DNA of 12,464 nt from Flavobacteriaceae bacterium UBA6268. GTDB taxonomy: Bacteria > Bacteroidota > Bacteroidia > Flavobacteriales > Flavobacteriaceae. The first letter of the stretch is position 1. Each line of letters begins with the position of its first letter. The stretch spans positions 1-12,464 of the forward strand of contig DJVA01000076.1 in NCBI GenBank assembly GCA_002440705.1, in the 5' to 3' direction. A model generated the notes under the pieces. That model saw nothing but the letters and a program-made list of their open reading frames with translations. It made no database searches and had not been told where the DNA came from. Both the position numbers and the translations under genes were made by a program. Of this stretch, positions 1-5,595 are shown one piece after another.

Positions 1-215
1 TCGATGATGTTGATCTTGGTATCCTTATACACCACTGAAACGTTCTTGGACACGATGGTAATACCGCGTTCGCGTTCCAAATCGTTATTGTCCAGGATCA
101 GTTCCCCGGTTTTTTCGTTTTCACGGAACAAGTTGCAATGGTGCAGGATTTTATCTACCAATGTGGTTTTTCCGTGGTCTACGTGGGCAATGATGGCGAT
201 GTTCTTGATGTTCAT
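1..215 (-). CDS. typA: TypA/BipA ribosome-associated translational GTPase, N-terminal fragment
   Basis: This is the first 71 codons of a translation-factor GTPase; the gene runs off the left edge. The protein starts MNIKNIAIIAHVDHGKTTL, with the G1/P-loop AHVDHGKT at residues 10-17 and the switch I motif RERGIT at 48-53. The visible part ends at NIID, just before the expected DTPG (G3) motif. The short N-terminus and the wording of these motifs fit TypA/BipA rather than LepA, EF-G or EF-Tu. From family knowledge, TypA binds the 70S ribosome at the elongation-factor site and helps ribosome assembly and growth in cold or stress. It is divergent from kdsA, 110 bp separating the two start codons. 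A TACTTTTG -7 element lies 24 bp upstream of the ATG. The fragment shows no defect, and the identification is firm despite truncation by the window. Confidence 0.93.
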   Translation of the reverse strand, partial: MNIKNIAIIAHVDHGKTTLVDKILHHCNLFRENEKTGELILDNNDLERERGITIVSKNVSVVYKDTKINII

Positions 216-238
216 GACTCCCTTGGTTTAAGGCGGCG

Positions 239-246
239 CAAAAGTA
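239..246 (-). promoter_or_regulatory. Bacteroidota-type -7 element for typA
   Basis: Read on the minus strand this is TACTTTTG, a full match to the Bacteroidota -7 consensus TAnnTTTG. It lies 24 bp before the typA ATG, so the leader would be roughly 15-20 nt. I see no convincing -33 TTG at the expected spacing. The assignment rests on the motif and its position only. Confidence 0.5.
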
Positions 247-299
247 GTGCTATTTTCTTGAATTTTAAGTTCTAATACACATAATATTTTCAAAGCAAC

Positions 300-307
300 T
301 ATCTTTG
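300..307 (+). promoter_or_regulatory. Bacteroidota-type -7 element for kdsA
   Basis: TATCTTTG matches TAnnTTTG exactly and ends 18 bp before the kdsA ATG at 326. This argues that the possible upstream TTG start at 305, which lies inside the element, is not used. No clear -33 TTG is visible. Confidence 0.55.
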
Positions 308-325
308 CCCTACAAAAAGGTTTTC

Positions 326-1144
326 ATGAAACTCGAACTTATCCCAAAGATCAAACATACTTCCTCCAATAATTTCTTTTTGTTGGCCGGACCCTGTGCC
401 ATTGAAGGCGAAGACATGGCCTTCCGCATTGCGGAACGGATTGTTGAAATGACCAACAAGCTGGAAATCCCTTACATTTTCAAAGGCAGTTTCAAAAAAG
501 CCAACCGAAGCCGTGTCGATAGCTTTACCGGCATTGGTGATGAAAAAGCGCTGAAAATCCTTCAAAAAGTTTCTGAGACATTCGATGTTCCTACCGTGAC
601 CGACATCCATGAAACCAGCGATGCTGCCCTGGCCGCAGCGTATGTGGATGTTTTGCAGATCCCTGCCTTTTTGGTGCGCCAAACCGACCTTTTGGTTGCT
701 GCTGCGGAAACCGGCAAAGTGGTCAATTTGAAAAAGGGACAGTTCATGAGCCCCGAAAGTATGAAACATGCGGTCACTAAAGTAACCGACTGCCACAACG
801 AGCAGGTGATGATTACCGATAGGGGAACCATGTTTGGGTACCAAGACCTCATTGTCGATTTTCGGGGCATCCCCACCATGCGACAATTTGCCCCGACGGT
901 TTTGGACGTTACCCACAGCTTGCAACAACCCAACCAAAGCATTGGAGTTACGGGAGGACGTCCCGAAATGATTGGAACCATTGCCCGCGCTGGCATTGCC
1001 GTAGGAGTGGATGGTCTATTTATAGAAACTCATTTCGACCCTAAAAATGCCAAAAGTGATGGCGCTAACATGCTCGATATTAGTCTGCTGGAAAAATTGC
1101 TAACCGATTTGTCCGCCTTACGAAAAACAATTTTACACTTCTAG
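326..1144 (+). CDS. kdsA: 3-deoxy-8-phosphooctulonate synthase (KDO-8-P synthase), metal-dependent class
   Basis: KdsA condenses phosphoenolpyruvate with D-arabinose 5-phosphate to give KDO-8-phosphate, a cytosolic step toward the KDO of lipopolysaccharide. The 272-aa protein has the usual family length and covers the whole TIM-barrel. Visible motifs are LAGPCAIE (residues 20-27), KGSFKKANRS near the substrate site, VTDIHE, LKKGQFMSP, and GVTGGRPEM, where the phosphate-binding region is expected. C24, H197, E234 and D245 occupy the four metal-ligand positions with the family's spacing; Cys rather than Asn at the first marks the metal-dependent class II enzyme. I chose the ATG at 326 because it gives the normal N-terminus and sits just after a -7 element; a TTG at 305 would lie inside that element. 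A hairpin terminator follows, so the gene appears monocistronic. Confidence 0.96.
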   Translation: MKLELIPKIKHTSSNNFFLLAGPCAIEGEDMAFRIAERIVEMTNKLEIPYIFKGSFKKANRSRVDSFTGIGDEKALKILQKVSETFDVPTVTDIHETSDAALAAAYVDVLQIPAFLVRQTDLLVAAAETGKVVNLKKGQFMSPESMKHAVTKVTDCHNEQVMITDRGTMFGYQDLIVDFRGIPTMRQFAPTVLDVTHSLQQPNQSIGVTGGRPEMIGTIARAGIAVGVDGLFIETHFDPKNAKSDGANMLDISLLEKLLTDLSALRKTILHF

Positions 1145-1166
1145 AAATTCTACTCCCTAGAAACAA

Positions 1167-1192
1167 AAAAGCTGCCCGAGTGAGCAGCTTTT
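1167..1192 (+). terminator. Rho-independent terminator after kdsA
   Basis: AAAAGCTGC (1167-1175) pairs perfectly with GCAGCTTTT (1184-1192) around an 8-nt loop. The hairpin lies 22 bp after the kdsA stop codon. The T-tract on the plus strand is short; the minus strand reads TTTTTTGTTT after the stem, so it could stop transcription in both directions. Confidence 0.75.
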
Positions 1193-1317
1193 CATAATAA
1201 TCGCACCTAGTATTAACTCCCCAATTAGTCTATAAAAACGATTATTGTTTGTTGTTAATGGTTAAAGACAATAGCTTTATATAGGTCAAATATGAGGATT
1301 ATCTTACAAAAACGCAT

Positions 1318-1352
1318 ACAGGGTTTTTCCCTTTTCTAGACAGGGTTTTTCC
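1318..1352. repeat. 13-bp direct repeat pair, 22-bp period
   Basis: ACAGGGTTTTTCC occurs twice, at 1318-1330 and 1340-1352, with no mismatch and a start-to-start distance of 22 bp, about two helical turns. The pair lies in the intergenic region between the kdsA terminator and the membrane-protein gene, 85 bp before the ATG at 1438. The geometry suits a dimeric regulator binding one face of the DNA, but no binding protein can be named from the sequence. Confidence 0.6.
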
Positions 1353-1407
1353 TATTTTTTAAATTCTGTTAATTTTTTTCCAAAATCGAACAGGTTTGAA
1401 AATTTTT

Positions 1408-1436
1408 TATTTACTTTGTTTTTCAAAGTACTTTAA
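1408..1436 (+). promoter_or_regulatory. Operator copy 1: inverted repeat ACTTTG-N5-CAAAGT
   Basis: ACTTTG (1413-1418) and CAAAGT (1424-1429) form a perfect inverted repeat with a TTTTT centre. It overlaps a second palindrome, AAAGTACTTT (1425-1434), and ends 8 bp before the ATG at 1438. The 29-bp block differs at only two positions, both in the spacer, from the block at 2349-2377. TTACTTTG at 1411-1418 is one base from the -7 consensus TAnnTTTG, so a bound protein would probably cover the promoter. Assigning it to the regulator at 2047-2337 is inference from proximity and duplication. Confidence 0.72.
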
Positions 1437-1437
1437 T

Positions 1438-2043
1438 ATGAGTGAGCAAGAATATTTAAAGGACATCACGGAAATCAAAAACCTGATGCAACGTTCTTCC
1501 CGATTCATTTCATTGAGCGGGCTGTCTGGAATATTTGCAGGCATCTATGCCATCATCGGGGCTGCAGTGGCCTACTGGTTGGTTGCACAATCGGGACGGG
1601 ACTACCTTATTTTGGATGGCGTGGTGTTTCGATTAATTGTATTGGATCTTGCCTTAATAGCACTTTTCAGTGTGCTTACCGCCATTTTTATCACCACCAA
1701 AAAGGCCAAAAAAGAAGGGGTAAAGGTTTGGGATGCCTCTTCCAGAAGGCTTATCATCAATTTTTTGATTCCTTTAGTTTCAGGGGGATTGTACATCTTG
1801 ATCATCCTAACGCAACAAAAATACGGGCAAACCGGGGCACTCATGCTTATCTTCTATGGCTTAGCGCTTATCAATGCCTCCAAGTACAGCATTGGGCACA
1901 TTCGCTATTTGGGGTTCGTGGAAATCGTCTTGGGATTGATCGCAGCCCTTTATCCTGGCTATGGGTTTTGGTTGTGGGTTATTGGTTTTGGTGTGATGCA
2001 CATCATCTATGGAAGCTTGATGTATCTTCATGAAAAAAGATAG
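1438..2043 (+). CDS. Multi-pass inner-membrane protein of unknown function, partner of a winged-helix regulator
   Basis: I do not recognise a named family. The 201-aa product has a short charged N-terminus with many Glu, Lys and Arg, then about six hydrophobic stretches: roughly residues 23-46, 58-85, 105-123, 131-148, 153-170 and 174-193. It ends in a basic tail, LHEKR. A cytoplasmic loop of about 20 residues (KKAKKEGVKVWDASSRR) follows the second segment. The ATG at 1438 is preferred over an upstream in-frame start at 1396 because the operator and probable -7 element lie between them and MSEQEYLKDI gives a clean soluble start. The next gene, a transcription regulator, is in the same frame three bases after the stop. 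A membrane partner that senses an envelope signal for the regulator is possible but unproven. Confidence 0.8.
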   Translation: MSEQEYLKDITEIKNLMQRSSRFISLSGLSGIFAGIYAIIGAAVAYWLVAQSGRDYLILDGVVFRLIVLDLALIALFSVLTAIFITTKKAKKEGVKVWDASSRRLIINFLIPLVSGGLYILIILTQQKYGQTGALMLIFYGLALINASKYSIGHIRYLGFVEIVLGLIAALYPGYGFWLWVIGFGVMHIIYGSLMYLHEKR

Positions 2044-2046
2044 CCC

Positions 2047-2337
2047 TTGGGTATTATTGAAAACATAAACAAACTCTTCGACCACAGGATCCGACTCGGA
2101 ATTATGTCGGTTTTGATGGTGAACGAAGATGCCGATTTCAATCAGTTGAAAGAACTATTGGACGTTACTGATGGAAATTTGGCGAGTCATTTGAAGGCAC
2201 TGGAAAATGCCGCATACATCACCATTGAAAAAAGCTTTATAGGGCGCAAGCCCAATACCCGCTATAGTGCCACTAAGCTTGGAAAAATTGAATTTAAAAA
2301 GCACATCGACGCCCTTGAAAAATTGATCAAAAAATAA
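2047..2337 (+). CDS. Small winged-helix transcriptional regulator (HTH_34-like)
   Basis: This 96-aa protein is a single winged-helix DNA-binding domain. Residues 5-25 form the first helix (ENINKLFDHRIRLGIMSVL), residues 31-52 the helix-turn-helix (FNQLKELLDVTDGNLASHLK), and residues about 60-77 the wing (KSFIGRKPNTRYSAT). These resemble the HTH_34/ArsR-MarR-like regulators common in Bacteroidota. There is no ligand-binding domain. The start is TTG at 2047: an in-frame TAG lies at 2041-2043, and the first ATG (2104) would remove helix 1. Translation is probably coupled to the upstream membrane-protein gene. The gene sits between two copies of the same inverted repeat, so it is the best candidate to bind both and regulate itself and the downstream operon. 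Whether it represses or activates cannot be read from the sequence. Confidence 0.88.
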   Translation: MGIIENINKLFDHRIRLGIMSVLMVNEDADFNQLKELLDVTDGNLASHLKALENAAYITIEKSFIGRKPNTRYSATKLGKIEFKKHIDALEKLIKK

Positions 2338-2348
2338 TTTTTTTTATG

Positions 2349-2377
2349 TATTTACTTTGAATTTCAAAGTACTTTAA
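2349..2377 (+). promoter_or_regulatory. Operator copy 2: inverted repeat ACTTTG-N5-CAAAGT
   Basis: ACTTTG (2354-2359) and CAAAGT (2365-2370) flank AATTT, and AAAGTACTTT follows at 2366-2375. The block is 27/29 identical to the one at 1408-1436 and ends 3 bp before the ATG at 2381. It fills the 43-bp gap between the regulator gene and the Coq4-like gene. TTACTTTG at 2352-2359 is a near match to the -7 element. This implies a second, co-regulated promoter for the Coq4-like/creD operon. Confidence 0.72.
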
Positions 2378-2380
2378 AAT

Positions 2381-2863
2381 ATGAGGAAACAGTTAATAGC
2401 CTGGCTTTTTGAGAAAACCCAAAAAGGGTACACCCGATATTTCAAAAAAAACAAAAAGCCCTGGGGAATTACCAAAAGAGAATTGCTCCTGTACCCAGAA
2501 GAAAGTTTTGGGCACCATTTGGGTCTTTTCCTTCAAAAGCACGGATTCGAACTAATCCCGAAGGTCGAACGCCATGATGCTTACCATGTTATTACAGGCT
2601 ACGGCACCCGAGTGGAAGATGAAATTGCACTACAGTACCTATGTTTTGGGAACGGAAAACGTAGCCTTTACTTGTTTGGTGTCATGTTTTTGGGCACCAT
2701 GATTCTTCCGGACTACCTCCCCTATTACCTGAATTCTTTTCAAAAAGGAAAAAACTGCCATCATTTTCATGGCTACGATTATTCAAAAATGCTGGAGGTT
2801 CCGCTTTCCGACTTCAGGCATATCATTTTTAGTAACAACCAACAATTGCAACATGACATTTAA
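2381..2863 (+). CDS. Coq4-like family protein
   Basis: The 160-aa soluble product carries the Coq4 metal-ligand signature HDxxH-x11-E: H65, D66, H69 and E81 within RHDAYHVITGYGTRVEDE. The helical segments around it (FGHHLGLFLQKHGF before; IALQYLCFG after) fit the Coq4 fold. In mitochondria and Proteobacteria, Coq4 acts in ubiquinone synthesis on the benzoquinone head group. Flavobacteriaceae are generally known to use menaquinone, so the substrate here is unknown and the ubiquinone name should not be transferred. There is no signal peptide, though the N-terminus is basic (KKNKKP near residue 25). It is the first gene of an operon behind operator copy 2, overlaps the next gene by 11 bp and precedes creD. 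That context points to a job at the envelope or with lipids, which is inference. Confidence 0.8.
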   Translation: MRKQLIAWLFEKTQKGYTRYFKKNKKPWGITKRELLLYPEESFGHHLGLFLQKHGFELIPKVERHDAYHVITGYGTRVEDEIALQYLCFGNGKRSLYLFGVMFLGTMILPDYLPYYLNSFQKGKNCHHFHGYDYSKMLEVPLSDFRHIIFSNNQQLQHDI

Positions 2864-3131
2864 AACAGCACGTAATACCGCGTTTACCTTTTTTGGGATC
2901 GGGACTTTTATCTTCTTAATCGCTCTTGTGGTTCAAGATCTTTTTGCCGTAGCCATTCTAGGTTTCATTTTTTTGGTTTTTGCGATTGTATACAATACAA
3001 CGGCTTTTTTCATTCTTCTTTTTGAACTCATTAAATACAATCGTTTAGAATCATTTTTTGGCCTTTGCTTGATCTTGGCCAATGCGCCGATAGCTTTCGC
3101 ATATTGTTACCTAATCATCAATTATTTATAA
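2853..3131 (+). CDS. Small membrane protein of unknown function
   Basis: This 92-aa product is nearly all hydrophobic: a basic N-terminus (MTFKTARN), then segments at about residues 10-27, 29-62 (long enough for two passes) and 70-91, with a short KYNRLE loop near residue 64. Three or four membrane passes are likely. The ATG at 2853 overlaps the end of the Coq4-like gene by 11 bp, indicating translational coupling; a longer in-frame extension upstream lies entirely inside that gene and is rejected. creD starts 15 bp downstream. I recognise no family, but the overlaps place it in the creD operon. Confidence 0.78.
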   Translation: MTFKTARNTAFTFFGIGTFIFLIALVVQDLFAVAILGFIFLVFAIVYNTTAFFILLFELIKYNRLESFFGLCLILANAPIAFAYCYLIINYL

Positions 3132-3146
3132 CCTAAAACAGTTATT

Positions 3147-4498
3147 ATGGAACCTAAAAAAACAAAATTTACAAGTTGGTTAAAAACTTCCATCACAGCC
3201 CGAATGCTCATTGTGGGTTTTTTGATGATGGTATTATTGATTCCATTGGAATTTGTAAAGAGCCTCATCTTGGAACGCTCCAACAGACAACAGGAAGTCG
3301 TTCGTGAAATCAACGAAAAGTGGGGAAATGAAGTGATACTTTCTGGACCCATTCTGAAAATCCCGTACAAAACCTATCAAGAAAACACTGTTTTCAACAA
3401 AGCCACCAAAGAAAACGAACGGGTCCTGGAAGAGCGCATCAATCACGCCTACCTGTTCCCGGACCAACTGAACATCAATTCGAACGTTACCAGTAAAAAG
3501 GAACCCCTAAAACGAAGCATCTATGAATCGGTTGTATTTACTGCAGACCTAAAAATTTCAGGTAATTTTCCGGCCTTCGACCTTTCGGAAAAAGACATCA
3601 AACCCCAAGACATCCTTTGGGATAAAATTACGGTACTGGTAAAAACCACCAATTTAAAAGGAATTAGGAATACTCCCGAAATGCACATCGCGGGCAACAT
3701 ACTAAGCATGACCCCTAAATATTCGCAGGAATACCTTAACGTACTCGAAACTAAAAAAATACCCCAATTTGAAATGGAAAACCAAAGCCCCATTCCTTTT
3801 TCTTTTGAAATGAAAGTAAATGGCAGCGAAAGTCTAAAATTTATACCTATTGGCAAGGAAACCCTGGCCAGCATGACCTCCAATTGGCATTCGCCTAGCT
3901 TTGATGGTAATTTTCTACCGGAGGATGGGTCGCGGGAAATTACCCCGATGGCTTTAAGGCATCATGGAAGGTGCTTCAAATCAATCGTCAGTTTGAGCAG
4001 AAATTCTTTAATACCCTCCCCGACCTCCTTCCCTTTGCTTTTGGCACGAAACTGATTGTTCCCGTGGACGAATACCAAAAAAGTGAGCGTACCTCAAAGT
4101 ACGGTTTTATGGTCATTGGACTTACGTTGCTGGTTTTCTTGCTCATACAATTGGCTAGCCGGATCTATATTCACCCTTTCCAATATGTAATGATTGGGCT
4201 GGCCTTGGTAATGTTCTATACCCTATTGGTCTCCATTTCGGAACACAGTTCTTTTTTGAAGGCCTATTTAATAGCTTCAGCAGCCGTTATGGGCCTTATC
4301 ACGGTTTATTCGAGGGCCATTTTAAGGGGCTTCAAGTTTCCATTACTGGTATGTGCCTCGTTGGGATCGCTGTATGGTTTTATCTATGTTATTATTCAAC
4401 TGGAAAATTATGCCCTCTTGGTAGGGAGTATTGGACTGTTCATCATACTGGCCATTGTCATGTTTGCTTCTCGGAAAATTGATTGGAACAATGAATGA
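3147..4498 (+). pseudogene. creD: CreD family inner-membrane (cell envelope integrity) protein, interrupted by a frameshift
   Basis: The first part encodes an N-terminal anchor (about residues 19-38, ARMLIVGFLMMVLLIPLEF), then the large periplasmic domain with CreD-like motifs SGPILKIPY, HAYLFPDQLNI, and SNWHSPSFDGNFLPEDG. The frame breaks at a C4 run (3943-3946): in the first frame translation goes on for about 36 unrelated residues to a stop at 4053-4055, giving 302 aa. From 3947 the CreD sequence resumes one frame over as DGFKASWKVLQINRQF, then FAFGTKLIVPVDEYQKSER, IHPFQYVMIGLALVMFYTL and five C-terminal membrane segments, ending at 4498. One extra C would restore a continuous 450-aa protein, the usual CreD length. 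The genes around it are intact. Either the gene is recently inactivated or a base was missed in sequencing. CreD homologues affect envelope integrity and colicin E2 or beta-lactam tolerance in Proteobacteria; the role here is unknown. Confidence 0.88.
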
Positions 4499-4910
4499 TG
4501 TTCCCCACAAAGGGGTCCTTGCAAAAAATGCGGGGCCCCATTTTTTTGAACGCTTCCGAAGGTATGGATGGATTTTCCTATTGTTGTTGGTTTGTGAAGC
4601 GCTCATCGCCCTATTCCACTTTCATAAAATAGTGCGCCATTTTGTAGGGGATGTTTTAGTTGTTCCGTTGCTCTGGTTTTTAGGAAAATGGAGTGCTAGG
4701 GTTTCTAGCTTAAAACTGCTTTGGGGGCTATTGGGCCTATGTATGGCCATCGAAACCCTACAATTGTCCGGTTTATGTTACCCAACAAATGGCCCATTTA
4801 AAATTCTGAAAATCCTTTTGGGAACTACCTTCGATGGTTTCGATTTCCTTGCCTATGCACTTGGCTTTCTTATAATGCGAATTTTCATTTCAAAAAAAGA
4901 ACATGTTTGA
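4491..4910 (+). CDS. DUF2809 family membrane protein
   Basis: This 139-aa protein has about four hydrophobic segments (roughly residues 24-44, 52-66, 79-97 and 119-134). Family-like motifs are FVGDVLVVPLLWFLG near the second segment and ILLGTTFDGFDFLAYALGF at the C-terminus, both typical of DUF2809. Function is unknown for the family. The ATG at 4491 overlaps the creD stop region by 8 bp, and its own stop overlaps the next gene by 8 bp, so it is translationally coupled on both sides. An in-frame upstream extension would lie within creD and is not needed. The N-terminal MNDVPHKGVLAKNAGPHFFER is hydrophilic and lies before the first pass. Confidence 0.82.
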   Translation: MNDVPHKGVLAKNAGPHFFERFRRYGWIFLLLLVCEALIALFHFHKIVRHFVGDVLVVPLLWFLGKWSARVSSLKLLWGLLGLCMAIETLQLSGLCYPTNGPFKILKILLGTTFDGFDFLAYALGFLIMRIFISKKEHV

Positions 4911-5559
4911 ATGGTTGCTTGAAAAAAACCGAAAGGAAACGCTTCTCACCGGCTATCTGGTGGTTATTTCAATGGTACTCTTAGCCCTTCGTCTTAAGAT
5001 TACCCAAGATTCGTTTTTTCTTTTTTTGGGATGGAACTTACTACTGTCCCTGATTCCTTGGTGCATCGCACATTTGTTAGCAGTTCTTCAACCAATTTCC
5101 AAAATGAAATACCTACTAGGTTTGCTATTGTGGTTGCTTTGGTTACCCAATACTCCCTACCTCATCACGGATTTCATTCACCTTAAAAAAGTGGAAACAT
5201 CACTGTATTGTATGGACATAGCAATGTTGTTCAGCTTTACGGTTACTGGGTTATGGCTTTATACTTGTTCCTTTAGGCATATGAAACTACTCGGCACCCA
5301 ATTTTTACGGAAAAAGACAATTTTTATCGTTTTTGGAAGCATCCCATTTCTTTGTGGGTTGGGTGTTTACCTTGGAAGGTTTGAGCGTTGGAACTCCTGG
5401 AACCTTGCAACCCACCCACTGGAACTCTCCAAAACCATAGCCCTATATGTGATACATCCAACAGATCATCTTTTTGCTTGGTCCTTTTCGATTGGATTTG
5501 GGATTTTTCTGCTACTCTCCAGATTTTTTATCGACCTGCTTACGAAAATCAGGACATAA
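4903..5559 (+). CDS. DUF1361 family membrane protein
   Basis: The 218-aa product is a multi-pass membrane protein with six or so segments. The family signature is clear: LGWNLLLSLIPWCIAHL (residues about 41-57) followed by LLWLLWLPNTPYLITDFIHL (about 75-94), where the WLPNxPYxxTDxxHL stretch is the most conserved part of DUF1361. No function is established. It starts 8 bp inside the preceding DUF2809 gene and ends 36 bp before the DUF3857 gene. Overlaps between neighbours support one transcript from 2381 through at least 5559. Sequence and codon use look like the rest of the operon. Confidence 0.85.
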   Translation: MFEWLLEKNRKETLLTGYLVVISMVLLALRLKITQDSFFLFLGWNLLLSLIPWCIAHLLAVLQPISKMKYLLGLLLWLLWLPNTPYLITDFIHLKKVETSLYCMDIAMLFSFTVTGLWLYTCSFRHMKLLGTQFLRKKTIFIVFGSIPFLCGLGVYLGRFERWNSWNLATHPLELSKTIALYVIHPTDHLFAWSFSIGFGIFLLLSRFFIDLLTKIRT

Positions 5560-5595
5560 TTATGCTTTATTTCATTTTTAGTGTAATTTGGGATC

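Noticed and set aside
305..325. TTG start giving kdsA seven extra residues
   Set aside because: The codon lies inside the -7 element TATCTTTG, and the ATG at 326 gives the standard 272-aa protein.
299..937. Long minus-strand open frame opposite kdsA (212 codons)
   Set aside because: It is wholly antisense to a firmly identified kdsA, shows no family motif and has no promoter; a frame of this length arises from kdsA codon use.
3943..4055. Programmed ribosomal frameshifting in creD
   Set aside because: There is no X-XXY-YYZ slippery heptamer or obvious following hairpin; an indel in the C run is simpler.
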